A DNA stretch of 64,000 bases from Streptomyces avermitilis MA-4680 = NBRC 14893 (GCF_000009765.2 NC_003155.5:1488001-1552000); one strand, 5' to 3'; positions 7,179-15,192 are shown, numbered from the stretch's first letter. Program-made: numbers and translations. The notes: generated from the sequence alone by a model not told the origin.

Positions 7179-8359
7179 TAGCTCGCGAACGGCACCTGTG
7201 CCGCGGGGGCCGCCGGCTTCGCGAACGGGTGCTGCCACAGTCCCTGTGCGGCCAGCCTCGGCAGGACGCCCTCGCCGAACCAGTACGCCTCCTCCAGGTG
7301 CGGATATCCGGAGAGTACGAACTCGTCGATGCCGAGGCGGTGGTACTCGGCGATGCGCTCGGCGACCTCCTCGTGGCTGCCGACCAGGGCGGTGCCCGCG
7401 CCCCCGCGCACCAGGCCGATGCCCGCCCACAGATTGGGGTGGATCTCCAGCCCGGTGGGGGTCCCCCCTGCTCGAGCGGAGTCGAGAGCTTGGGGGAGGC
7501 CGCCGCCGTGCAGGGCGAGCATGCGCTGCTGTCCCTCCGACTCGCTGCGGGCGAGCCCGGCCTGCACCGACTTGACCGTCTCCGGGTCGAAGCCGTCGAG
7601 GAGCCGGTGCGCCTCGGCCCAGGCCTGCTCGGAGGTGTCGCGGGTGATGACGTGCAGCCGGATGCCGAAGCGGAGCGTACGGCCCTGTTCCGCGGCCAGC
7701 CCGCGAACCCAGGCGATCTTCTCGGCGACCTGCGCGGGTGGCTCGCCCCAGGTGAGGTAGACGTCGACGTACCGGGCGGCGACCTCGCCCGCCACGGGTG
7801 AGGAACCACCGAAGTAGACCTCGGGGACCGGGTCGGGGACGCGCGCCAGCCTGGCGTCCTCGACCTGGAGGTGCTCACCGGCCAGGTCGACGGTCTTGCC
7901 CTCCCACAACTCCCGGACGATTTGCAGGAATTCGCCGGTACGACGGTAGCGGGCGTCCTTGTCGAGGAAGTCGCCGTAGGCGCGCTGTTCGTGGCTCTCG
8001 CCGCCCGTGACCACGTTGAGCAGGAGCCGTCCGCCGGTCTGGCGCTGGAAGGTGGACGCCATCTGCGCGGCCAGCGTGGGCGAGACGAAGCCGGGGCGGA
8101 AGGCGACCAGGAACTTCAGGCGCTCGGTCTGCTGCGAGACCATCGCGGTGGTCAGCCAGGCGTCCTCGCACCAGGCACCGGTGGGCGTGAGCGCGCCGAC
8201 GAAGCCCAGGTCCTCGGCGGCGCGGGCGATCTGGCTCAGATACGCCACCGTGGGCGGCCGGTCCCGGCCGGAGGCGGTGGCCGGGGTGCCGTGGCCGCCG
8301 CCGACGACATGGCGGCTGTCGCCGTTGGTGGGGAGGAACCAGTGAAAGGTGAGGGACAC
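7178..8359 (-). CDS. ssuD: LLM-class flavin-dependent monooxygenase, alkanesulfonate monooxygenase (SsuD-like)
   Basis: 393 residues with SsuD features: VVGGGHGTPATA near the N-terminus, ALTPTGAWCEDAWL, FRPGFVSPTLAAQMASTF and RQTGGRLLLNVVTGG. SsuD uses FMNH2 and O2 to split alkanesulfonates into aldehyde and sulfite for sulfur supply. FMNH2 would come from the reductase encoded at 9607. GTG start at 8359. Last gene of the minus-strand sulfur operon. Two oddities: its TAG stop is formed by the TA at the IS630 insertion point, and a GC-rich repeat at 7463-7497 adds an in-frame insertion (PQALDSARAGGTPTG) inside the loop before helix alpha-8. Activity of this variant is untested. Confidence 0.88.
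   Translation of the reverse strand: MSLTFHWFLPTNGDSRHVVGGGHGTPATASGRDRPPTVAYLSQIARAAEDLGFVGALTPTGAWCEDAWLTTAMVSQQTERLKFLVAFRPGFVSPTLAAQMASTFQRQTGGRLLLNVVTGGESHEQRAYGDFLDKDARYRRTGEFLQIVRELWEGKTVDLAGEHLQVEDARLARVPDPVPEVYFGGSSPVAGEVAARYVDVYLTWGEPPAQVAEKIAWVRGLAAEQGRTLRFGIRLHVITRDTSEQAWAEAHRLLDGFDPETVKSVQAGLARSESEGQQRMLALHGGGLPQALDSARAGGTPTGLEIHPNLWAGIGLVRGGAGTALVGSHEEVAERIAEYHRLGIDEFVLSGYPHLEEAYWFGEGVLPRLAAQGLWQHPFAKPAAPAAQVPFAS
7463..7497. repeat. CTCGAG-containing interspersed palindrome inside ssuD-like gene
   Basis: About 35 bp reading CCCCCTGCTCGAGCGGAG then TCGAGAGCTTGGGGGAG forms an imperfect stem-loop. A near-identical unit occurs at 45738-45769 in another gene. Similar units are, from memory, scattered in Streptomyces genomes. 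Here it keeps the reading frame. Confidence 0.7.
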
Positions 8360-8416
8360 GTCGGGTCTCCGATCGGGAAGGTCCGCCAGGGCCGCGCCTG
8401 ATCAGCCTGGCCGGCC

Positions 8417-9601
8417 CTAGAGCAGGCCGTGGCGGGGCGGCTTGGTGCCGTTGAGTACGTGGCGGCCGATGTGCTGGATCTTCCAGCGGGCCGGGTCGTG
8501 CAGGGTGTGGGTGCGCGCGTCGCGCCAATGCCGGTGCAGATTGAGGGAGTTGAGGGCCGAGCGGGTGCCGGACACCTCGAAGAGGGCGCCCGCCACCTCG
8601 ACGGCGGTGCTCGCGGTGTGCACCTTGGCGGCGGCCACCGCGAGGGAGGCCTCGGCCGCCGAGTCGTCGGTGAGATCGGCACGGGCCGCGTCGACGGCAC
8701 GGGCGGCGGCCACGAGAAGCGCGTCCGACGCCCTTACCTGGATGGCGAGTTCGCCGAATCGCTGGATCAGCAGCGGGTCCTCGGCGGCGGTCTCGGCACC
8801 GCTCTCGAACCAGGGGCGGCTTTTCGTCCGTACGAACTCGGCGGCCTCGGCCAGCGCGCCCGCGGCGATTCCGGCGTCGATGGCGGCGTGCAGCAACTGA
8901 GCAACAGCCCCGTGCAGTTGGGGTCCCTGGAAGGTGAGGTGGTGCGGGAGGACGCGGTCGGCGGGGACGGACACGGCCTCCAGGCGGACCGTGCCGCTGG
9001 CCGTCGTGCGCTGCCCCATGCCGTCCCAGTCGTCGACGACCGTCACGCCGTCGGCGTCCCGGGGGACGTACGCGACGTGCAGGTCGTCGTTCTCCGCTCG
9101 GGCCAGCACCGGGATCCAGTCGGCGAACAGAGCGCCGGTGGAGTAGTGCTTGACCCCGGTCAGAAGGTACGAGCCGTCGGGCCGCGGTGCCAGCCGGGTG
9201 CGGATGTCCTGGACGTGCCGGGTGCCCGCCTCGGACTGGGCGTTGCCGAAGCGCCGCCCGGCGAGCACCTCGGCGAAGAAGAACTTCCGCTGTTCCTCGA
9301 TCCCCTGGCGGCGGATCACATTGACGTAGACGAAGTGGTTCTGCGGGATCTGGGCGAGGCTGGCGTCGGCCGAGGCGAGCAGCCGGAAGATCTCGGCGAG
9401 GGTCTCCTGGCGTACGTCGGCGCCGCCGTGCTCGGCGGGCACGGTGACCGCGAGCAGCCCCGAGGCGGACAGCCGGTCCAACTCGGCGCGTGGCAGGCGG
9501 CGTTCGGCGTCCCGGCCGGACGCCCCGGCACGGAACTCGTCGGCGAGCGCGGCGGCGACGGACAGGGCTTCGGCGTCGTCGGCGATGACATGGGCGGGCA
9601 T
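8417..9601 (-). CDS. sfnB: SfnB-family sulfur acquisition oxidoreductase (acyl-CoA dehydrogenase fold)
   Basis: 394 residues of the acyl-CoA dehydrogenase/DszC-like flavin fold: LLAVTVPAEHGGADV at the N-terminus, FGNAQSEAGTR in the middle, LTGVKHYSTGALFADWI and a C-terminal GTRSALNSLNLHRHWRDARTHTLHD, which matches the flavin monooxygenase branch (DszC, SfnB) rather than true dehydrogenases. SfnB proteins work with SfnG in use of dimethyl sulfone or related organosulfur compounds as sulfur source. The start lies 5 bp after the FMN reductase stop with no clear ribosome site of its own, so translation is probably coupled. Exact substrate is inferred from context. Confidence 0.88.
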   Translation of the reverse strand: MPAHVIADDAEALSVAAALADEFRAGASGRDAERRLPRAELDRLSASGLLAVTVPAEHGGADVRQETLAEIFRLLASADASLAQIPQNHFVYVNVIRRQGIEEQRKFFFAEVLAGRRFGNAQSEAGTRHVQDIRTRLAPRPDGSYLLTGVKHYSTGALFADWIPVLARAENDDLHVAYVPRDADGVTVVDDWDGMGQRTTASGTVRLEAVSVPADRVLPHHLTFQGPQLHGAVAQLLHAAIDAGIAAGALAEAAEFVRTKSRPWFESGAETAAEDPLLIQRFGELAIQVRASDALLVAAARAVDAARADLTDDSAAEASLAVAAAKVHTASTAVEVAGALFEVSGTRSALNSLNLHRHWRDARTHTLHDPARWKIQHIGRHVLNGTKPPRHGLL

Positions 9602-9606
9602 GACGG

Positions 9607-10161
9607 TCAGCCCGCCGCGGCCAGCAGGGGCGTGCGGCCCAGGGCCGCCGAGAACTGGTCGACCACCTGGGTGAGGGCCTCGGCGGCGGCCGGTGCGACG
9701 GTGAGGGAGCCGTCCTCGCCCGCCGTGATGTCCTTGTCGAGGGTGAACCAGCCCTGCACTATGTGCGCCGCGCCCATGGAGTTGAGCACGGGGCGCAGCG
9801 CGTAGTCGATCGCCAGGACATGGGCGGTGGTGCCGCCGGTGGCCAGCGGCAGCACGGTCTTGCCGGTGAGGGCGTACTGCGGGAGCAGGTCGAGCAGCGC
9901 CTTGAGGACCCCGGAGTAGGCGGCCTTGTAGACGGGGGTGCCGATGACCACACCGTCGACGCGTGCGAACAGTTCGGTGGCCTCGACGATGGCGGGGTGG
10001 CGGAAGTCGGCGCCGAGCAGGGCTTCCGCGGGGATGGTGCGGACGTCGAGCGGGATCACCTCATGGCCCTGCGCGACCAGCCGGGTGTCCAGGTGGCGCA
10101 GCAGACGGTTGGTGCGGGAGGAGACGGAGGGGCTGCCGGAGACGGACAGGACGGTGGCCAT
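9607..10161 (-). CDS. ssuE: NADPH-dependent FMN reductase (SsuE-like)
   Basis: 184 residues with a flavodoxin-like fold. GSPSVSSRTNRLL near residue 10 is the FMN phosphate loop, and IGTPVYKAAYSGVLKALLDLLP is the family hallmark. The protein supplies reduced FMN to two-component monooxygenases such as SsuD and SfnG. The ATG at 10161 is preceded by AAAGAGGA and starts directly with the first beta-strand (MATVLSVSGSP). Length matches SsuE (about 190). The gene lies between sfnG and sfnB in one operon. Confidence 0.9.
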   Translation of the reverse strand: MATVLSVSGSPSVSSRTNRLLRHLDTRLVAQGHEVIPLDVRTIPAEALLGADFRHPAIVEATELFARVDGVVIGTPVYKAAYSGVLKALLDLLPQYALTGKTVLPLATGGTTAHVLAIDYALRPVLNSMGAAHIVQGWFTLDKDITAGEDGSLTVAPAAAEALTQVVDQFSAALGRTPLLAAAG

Positions 10162-10326
10162 GGGTCCTCTTTCGGAACGAGGCGTTCGGGGCAAGGGCGG
10201 ACGACGGGCAGGGGGCGACGGGCGCGGAGCGAGGGGCGCGGAGCGAGGGGCAGGGGGTTGGTGCCTGGGGTGAGGGGGTGCCGGGGGTGAGGGGGCCTGC
10301 GTGCGGCAGGCGCCCCGAGCGGTCGG

Positions 10327-11448
10327 TCAGGCGTGAACGGGGACGGACTCCGCCTCGCTTTCCGGCAGTTGGGCCTCCAGCTCGCGTACGAGGGGCAGCA
10401 CGCGGCGGCCGAAGTACTCGACCTCCTCGTGGTAGTGCAGGAAGCCGAGGAGGAGGAGGTCGACGCCGAGGCGCTTGTAGGCGACGATCCGCTCGGCGAT
10501 CTGCTCGGGGGTGCCGATCAGCCCCGTGCGGAAGCCGTCGTTGTACTGGACGAGGTCCTCGAAGCTGGAGTCCTGCCACATGCCCTTGCCGTCGCCGGTG
10601 GACTGCCCCGCCTGCTTCACGGCGGCGCCGAAACCCTCGACGGCATCGGTGTCGGCCTGGGCGACGATCTCGCGGAGGGTCTCGCGGGCCTCGGTCTCGG
10701 TGTCGCGGGCGATGAGGAAGCCGTTGAGGCCGAACTTCGGTGCCGTGCGGCCGGCCTGGGCCGCCGAGTTGCGTACGTCCGCGATCTGTTCGACGACCCC
10801 GTCGAAGTCCTTGCCGTTGGAGAAGTACCAGTCGGAGACCCGGCCGGCCATCGCCCGCGCGGCCGTGGAGTTGCCGCCCTGGAAGATCTCCGGGTGCGGC
10901 CGCTCGGGGGTGTTGAGGGGCTTGGGCTTCAGGGAGAAGTCGCGCAACCGGTAGAAGTCGCCGGCGAGTTCGGTGTGGTCCTCGGTCCAGATCTGGCGCA
11001 GGGCGCGAATGAACTCCTCGGAGCGGCGGTAGCGTTCGTCGTGCTCCAGCCAGGGCTCGCCGAGCGCGGTGAACTCGCCCTTGAACCAGCCGCTGACCAC
11101 GTTGACCGCGAAGCGGCCGTTGGAGAGGTGGTCGGCGGTGGCGCCGAGCTTGGCCAGCACGCCCGGGTGCCACAGGCCCGGGTGGACGGCGGCGATGACC
11201 TTGAGGCGCTGGGTGGCGAGCAGCAGGGCGAGGCTGAAGCTGGTCGACTCGTGCTGGAACTCGGCGCCGTAACTGGCCATGTAGCGGACCTGGCTGAGGG
11301 CGTAGTCGAAGCCGTTGTTCTCGGCGAGGACGGCGAGTTCGCGGTTGTAGTCGTAGCCCCAGTCGGTGCGCTGCTCGATCCTGCTGGTGACGAGGCCGCC
11401 GCTGACGTTGGGGACCCAGTAGGCGAAGCGGACGGGTTCTGCGGGCAT
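10327..11448 (-). CDS. sfnG: dimethyl sulfone monooxygenase SfnG
   Basis: 373 residues beginning PVRFAYWVPNVSGGLVTSRIEQRTDW, with SGWFKGEFTALGEPWLEHDERYRR, FQGGNSTAAR and FEDLVQYNDGFRTGLIGTPEQIAERI; these are close to the known SfnG pattern. SfnG is an FMNH2-dependent luciferase-like enzyme that turns dimethyl sulfone into methanesulfinate and formaldehyde. ATG at 11448 has GGGAG upstream; the open frame extends to 11550 but that part has no family features. First enzyme gene of the operon, 285 nt behind the leader peptide stop. A 165-bp gap to the reductase gene contains two copies of GCGCGGAGCGAGGGG. Confidence 0.93.
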   Translation of the reverse strand: MPAEPVRFAYWVPNVSGGLVTSRIEQRTDWGYDYNRELAVLAENNGFDYALSQVRYMASYGAEFQHESTSFSLALLLATQRLKVIAAVHPGLWHPGVLAKLGATADHLSNGRFAVNVVSGWFKGEFTALGEPWLEHDERYRRSEEFIRALRQIWTEDHTELAGDFYRLRDFSLKPKPLNTPERPHPEIFQGGNSTAARAMAGRVSDWYFSNGKDFDGVVEQIADVRNSAAQAGRTAPKFGLNGFLIARDTETEARETLREIVAQADTDAVEGFGAAVKQAGQSTGDGKGMWQDSSFEDLVQYNDGFRTGLIGTPEQIAERIVAYKRLGVDLLLLGFLHYHEEVEYFGRRVLPLVRELEAQLPESEAESVPVHA

Positions 11449-11649
11449 GGGAACTCCCGTTGGTGCGAATGCGGGAATGGTGACGGAGCGCCCGGCGGGT
11501 CGGCGTGAATTCACCGAAGCGGGCAGCGTCAGGGATTCGGCCCGGGCCATTCGGCGGGGCCGGAAAAAGAGCCGCGGTGGGTACGGGAAAGGAATACGAG
11601 TCGTATGCGGGCCGCATGTCAGCCGTAGGCCGAGCGCATTCCAGCCGTA

Positions 11650-11678
11650 GGCCGGCCATCCGCAGCCGTGCGCCGGCC
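11650..11678 (-). promoter_or_regulatory. candidate attenuator hairpin between leader peptide and sfnG
   Basis: GGCCGGC at 11650-11656 pairs with GCCGGCC at 11672-11678 around a 15-nt loop, 56 nt downstream of the leader stop and 200 nt before sfnG. Two direct copies of AGCCGTAGGCCG lie beside it (11621-11654) and could pair in an alternative fold. The role is inferred from position. Confidence 0.4.
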
Positions 11679-11733
11679 GGAAGAATTCACCGGGCGGACG
11701 GGCGGTGCGAAGGGGACCCTACCGTCGGGATCG

Positions 11734-11817
11734 TCAGGCTTCGCGACAACAGAAGGCGCTGGAGACACGCGCGAGGTCGACGTGGCGTCGCCGCGTGAGG
11801 TCCGTTCGCTTCTTCAT
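11734..11817 (-). CDS. cysteine-ended sulfur leader peptide (27 residues)
   Basis: The 27-codon frame encodes MKKRTDLTRRRHVDLARVSS followed by AFCCREA. The core RRxHVDLxRVxSAxC is the motif of the small leader peptides found ahead of sulfur assimilation and transport genes in actinobacteria. Two adjacent TGT cysteine codons lie four codons before the stop, as expected if ribosome stalling at low cysteinyl-tRNA senses sulfur status. It precedes sfnG on the same strand by 285 nt. The ribosome site is weak; GAGGAG lies 20 nt upstream, and an in-frame GTG seven codons earlier is an alternative start. Recognition of motif and context makes this a strong call, though mechanism is inferred. Confidence 0.85.
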   Translation of the reverse strand: MKKRTDLTRRRHVDLARVSSAFCCREA

Positions 11818-11954
11818 GTCGTCGATCGTGACAGCCACTCCTCGGGGCAGTCAAGGAATACCCGACCGGTCTCGCATCCCGGACCATGGAATTTCACGAA
11901 GGCGTGACAGGTAAACCCTTGAACGGCGCGCGGCGGCGGCCGCATTCTGCTGCG

Positions 11955-12875
11955 ATGCGGACAGAGCAGCTCGAATACATAGCGGCGGTCACCCGGCTGG
12001 GTTCGCTGCGCCGCGCGGCCGAGGAACTCCACCTCTCCCAGCCCGCGTTGAGTGAGACCGTACGGAATCTCGAGCGCGAGCTGGGTGTCGACCTCCTGGA
12101 GCGCAAGCGCTCCGGTGCCCGGATGAGCGCGGAGGGCCGCGAGCTGCTGCCGCACATCATCAATGTGCTGGACGCGGTGGACCGGCTGCGCGGCGCCGCG
12201 GGCGAGCAGCACCGCATCAGCCGCATGGTGCGCCTGGGCACGGTGAACGCGGCGACCGTGCCGCTGCTCATCCCGGTGGTCCGGGAGTTCCGCGCGGCGC
12301 ATCCGCTGACCCAGGTGGAGGTGGTCGGCGCCCAGCAGTCGGAGATCCACCGGTCGTTGCTGGAGGGCGGTTTCGACCTCGGTCTGGTGAACCATCTCGA
12401 CGGGGACGACGTGGCCGCCGACTTCGAGACCACCGAACTGCTGCGCGGACGGCCGGTGGTGTGCGTACGACCGGACAGTCCCCTGGCGTCCCGGACCACG
12501 GTGTCGGTGTCCGACCTGCTCGCCGAGCCGCTGATCGCCATGCGCTCCGGTTATGTGATGCACCGGTTCGTCCACCGGCTCCTGGAGGGACACTCCCCGT
12601 CGTTCTCGTACTCCACCGACGGCGCCGAGATGGGCAAGCTGATGGTCGCCGAGGGGCTGGGCGCCACGGTGCTGCCCGACTTCAGCGTGATCGACGATCC
12701 TCTGGAGCGCCGGGGTGCGATCACCTACCGCCCGCTCGCGGACGACTCGACTCAGGTGCTGCTGATGCTCCAGCGGCGCAGGGCGGAGTCGGTGCCGCAA
12801 GCGGCCCAGGGTCTGTACGAGACGTTCGTGGGCAGGGCCGAGGCGCTCGGCGGGACACTGACCGGCCGCCCCTGA
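11955..12875 (+). CDS. LysR-family transcriptional regulator of the sulfur operon
   Basis: 306 residues. MRTEQLEYIAAVTRLGSLRR and AAEELHLSQPALSETVRNLE form the LysR winged helix, and the remaining 220 residues are the periplasmic-binding-protein-like effector domain (VRLGTVNAATVPLLIP, DLGLVNHLDGDDV). It is divergent from the leader peptide and sfnG operon, with 137 bp between starts, which is the normal layout for a LysR controlling a neighbour. Effector may be a sulfur metabolite, as with CysB-type proteins, but this is inference. ATG 11955 gives the canonical start; the frame is open further upstream without support. Confidence 0.9.
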   Translation: MRTEQLEYIAAVTRLGSLRRAAEELHLSQPALSETVRNLERELGVDLLERKRSGARMSAEGRELLPHIINVLDAVDRLRGAAGEQHRISRMVRLGTVNAATVPLLIPVVREFRAAHPLTQVEVVGAQQSEIHRSLLEGGFDLGLVNHLDGDDVAADFETTELLRGRPVVCVRPDSPLASRTTVSVSDLLAEPLIAMRSGYVMHRFVHRLLEGHSPSFSYSTDGAEMGKLMVAEGLGATVLPDFSVIDDPLERRGAITYRPLADDSTQVLLMLQRRRAESVPQAAQGLYETFVGRAEALGGTLTGRP

Positions 12876-12980
12876 CGGCGGGAACGCGGCCACGCGCGGG
12901 ATACGGTGCGCCGGGCCGCACGCGACCCGACGCGCCGACCGAACGCGATGCGGCGCGCTGCGCCGGTGTCCCTCTCCTGG

Positions 12981-13105
12981 GCCCGGGGCGGTGCCCGCCC
13001 CCTGGGCCCGGGACGGCAACCGACGCGTAGGCCCGGGACGGCGACCCGCCCGTAGGCCCAGGACGGCAACCCGCCCGTAGGCCCGGGGCGGTCCCCGGCC
13101 GTCGC
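12981..13105. repeat. 25-bp tandem repeat, three full units and edges
   Basis: Units GCCCGGGACGGC-AACC/GACC-CGCCCGTAG repeat head to tail at 13006-13030, 13031-13055 and 13056-13080, with diverged partial units on both sides. They fill most of the 344-bp space between the LysR gene and the small gene ending at 13220. No gene seen here. Confidence 0.8.
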
Positions 13106-13173
13106 CCGCGGGGTCGGCCCGGCCGGTTTCCGCATGCCGGTGGAGCGGAGGAGATCGTCCTGGGGGCCGAGCC

Positions 13174-13223
13174 CTGACCCGTGCGGTGCCGGCCCGGGGA
13201 ATGGCCGGCACCGCACGGGTCAG
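13174..13223. terminator. long perfect stem-loop, bidirectional terminator
   Basis: CTGACCCGTGCGGTGCCGGC is followed after a short loop by its exact complement ending at 13223: a stem of 19-20 bp. It overlaps the stop of the minus-strand small gene (13220) and lies 300 bp beyond the LysR gene, so it can end both. Confidence 0.75.
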
Positions 13224-13387
13224 TCGTCGTCGCGTCCGGGAACCACCACGAGGAACGCGTCCGACTTGAGATCCATCACGACCGTCGCGGGCTCACCCTC
13301 GGCGCGGCGTCGCGCCGCGTACTCCTCCGCCGGCCACGATCCGCGCGGAGCACCCGCAGGAAACCGCTCCAACACCTTCGCGCCCAT
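13220..13387 (-). CDS. small conserved Streptomyces protein of unknown function (55 aa)
   Basis: 55 residues starting MGAKVLERFP with APRGSWPAEEYAARRRAEG, TVVMDLKSDAFLVVVP and an acidic GRDDD tail. The ATG at 13387 has GGAGGT nine bases upstream, and codon use is typical, so the gene is credible despite its size. Similar short proteins are, from memory, common in Streptomyces. The family has no assigned role. It is divergent from the SDR-DUF2867 gene and may share its promoter region. Confidence 0.7.
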   Translation of the reverse strand: MGAKVLERFPAGAPRGSWPAEEYAARRRAEGEPATVVMDLKSDAFLVVVPGRDDD

Positions 13388-13574
13388 AGCGGCAGCACCT
13401 CCAGCGATAGACCATCGGTTCACATCGAGACCCTTGTAGGTCCCGCTTGCCCGCGATCCGCCGGCACATGTCCCCAAACCGCAGAAGCCCCCTGTCGGCG
13501 CATCCACCCCGGGGCATCCCGTGGAAGGGATGAGGAGAAGGGCACATGACGCTGCGCGAGGGAGCCGAGAACAC

Positions 13575-15104
13575 ATGAGCAGTGACGACACCCGGCCGGG
13601 GCTGCGCTGCCTGGTGACCGGCGCCACGGGATACATCGGGGGGCGGCTCGTCCCGGAACTTCTCGCAGAGGGCCACCAGGTGCGTTGTCTGGCCCGCTCG
13701 CCCAGAAAGCTGCGCGACCATCCCTGGGCGGGCGACGTGGACGTGATGCGAGGCGATGTCACCCACCCCGAGTCGGTCGGCGAAGCGATGCGCGGCATCG
13801 ACGTCGCGTACTACCTGGTCCACGCGCTCGGCACGGGCAGTGACTTCGAGGAGACCGACCGGAAGTCCGCACGTGTCTTCGGGGAGCAGGCCAAGGCAGC
13901 GGGCGTCCAGCGCATCGTCTATCTCGGCGGCCTCACCCCGGCAGGCGTACCGGAGAAGGAGCTGTCCCCGCATCTGCGGTCCCGGGCCGAGGTCGGCCAC
14001 ATCCTGCTGGACTCGGACGTACCGACCACGGTGCTGCGGGCCGCGGTCATCATCGGCTCCGGCTCGGCCTCCTTCGAGATGCTGCGCTACCTCACCGAAC
14101 GCCTGCCGGTGATGGTCACCCCTAGCTGGGTGCGCACCCGGATCCAGCCCATCGGCGTACGGGACGTACTGCGCGCCCTCGTGGGCAGTGCCCGGATGCC
14201 GGCCGACGTCAATCGCGCCTTCGACCTCGGCGGACCCGAGGTGCTGACGTACCTGGACATGATGCGCAGGTACGCGGCGATCGCGGGGCTTCCGCGTCGG
14301 CTGATCGTGCCCGTGCCCGTGCTCACTCCCCGGCTCTCCAGTCACTGGATCGGGCTGGTCACACCGGTGCCGCGGTCGATCGCGCGCCCGCTCACCGAGT
14401 CGCTGCGCCATGAGGTCGTCTGCCACGAGCACGACATCGCCCGCTACGTGCCGGACCCGCCGGGGCGGCCGATCGGCTTCGACGACTCGGTCCGGCTGGC
14501 CCTGCAACGCGTACGGGACGCCCAGGTGACGACCCGGTGGTCGTCGGCGTCGGTGCCGGGCGCGCCCAGCGACCCGCTGCCCACCGACCCCGACTGGGCG
14601 GGCGGCAGCCTCTACACCGACCGGCGTGAGCTGGCCGTCGACGCCTCGCCCGAGGCCCTGTGGCGGGTCGTCGAGGGCATCGGCGGGGACAACGGCTGGT
14701 ACTCCTTCCCGCTGGCCTGGGCCGTACGCGGCTGGCTCGACCGGCTGGTGGGCGGGGTCGGACTGCGTCGCGGCCGCCGTGACGCCGCCCGGCTGCGGGT
14801 CGGCGACTCGCTGGACTTCTGGCGGGTCGAGGAGATCGAGCCGGGCCGTCTGCTGCGGCTGCGCGCCGAGATGCGGCTGCCCGGTCTGGCCTGGCTGGAG
14901 ATGTACGCCGAGCCGGGCGCCGACGGCGGCAGCCGCTATCGCCAGCGTGCCCTCTTCCATCCGCACGGGCTGCTGGGTCACGCCTACTGGTGGAGCGTGT
15001 CGCCGTTTCACGCCGTGGTGTTCGGCGGCATGGCACGCAACATCGCGCGCGCCGCGGCCAAGGACGCGACCGACCGGGCGGGAGCGCACGAGCCCGCGGG
15101 GTGA
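13575..15104 (+). CDS. SDR-type NAD(P)-binding protein fused to DUF2867 domain
   Basis: 509 residues. The first 300 form an NmrA-like atypical SDR: CLVTGATGYIGGRLVPEL is the nucleotide loop, with CLARSPRKLRDHPW, DVAYYLVHALGTG and RIVYLGGLTP. From about residue 350, SLYTDRRELAVDASPEALWR onward is a DUF2867/polyketide-cyclase-like domain (WYSFPLAWAVRGWLDRLVGG, GDSLDFWRVEEIEPGRLLRLRAEM). Proteins of this build often sit beside photolyase and light-regulated genes in actinobacteria, as here. Reaction unknown. ATG 13575 has GGAG ten bases upstream. A strong nested hairpin follows the stop. Confidence 0.88.
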   Translation: MSSDDTRPGLRCLVTGATGYIGGRLVPELLAEGHQVRCLARSPRKLRDHPWAGDVDVMRGDVTHPESVGEAMRGIDVAYYLVHALGTGSDFEETDRKSARVFGEQAKAAGVQRIVYLGGLTPAGVPEKELSPHLRSRAEVGHILLDSDVPTTVLRAAVIIGSGSASFEMLRYLTERLPVMVTPSWVRTRIQPIGVRDVLRALVGSARMPADVNRAFDLGGPEVLTYLDMMRRYAAIAGLPRRLIVPVPVLTPRLSSHWIGLVTPVPRSIARPLTESLRHEVVCHEHDIARYVPDPPGRPIGFDDSVRLALQRVRDAQVTTRWSSASVPGAPSDPLPTDPDWAGGSLYTDRRELAVDASPEALWRVVEGIGGDNGWYSFPLAWAVRGWLDRLVGGVGLRRGRRDAARLRVGDSLDFWRVEEIEPGRLLRLRAEMRLPGLAWLEMYAEPGADGGSRYRQRALFHPHGLLGHAYWWSVSPFHAVVFGGMARNIARAAAKDATDRAGAHEPAG

Positions 15105-15128
15105 CACCGATTCCGGGAGGCGGCGGAG

Positions 15129-15192
15129 GTGTCCGCGTCCGCCCGGCGAAGCGGACACGCGTCCGCGCGGATTTCCGCGCGGACGCGGACAC
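15129..15192 (+). terminator. nested stem-loops after SDR-DUF2867 gene
   Basis: Two perfect inverted repeats are nested: GTGTCCGCGTCCGC (15129-15142) pairs with 15179-15192, and GCGTCCGCGCGGA (15159-15171) pairs with 15174-15186 over a TT loop. The two folds exclude each other in part. Position 25 bp after the stop suggests termination. Confidence 0.65.

Noticed and set aside
7178..7180. Truncation of the ssuD-like gene by IS insertion
   Set aside because: The protein is full length for the family (393 residues); the stop only coincides with the TA target. No sign that a long C-terminal part was lost.
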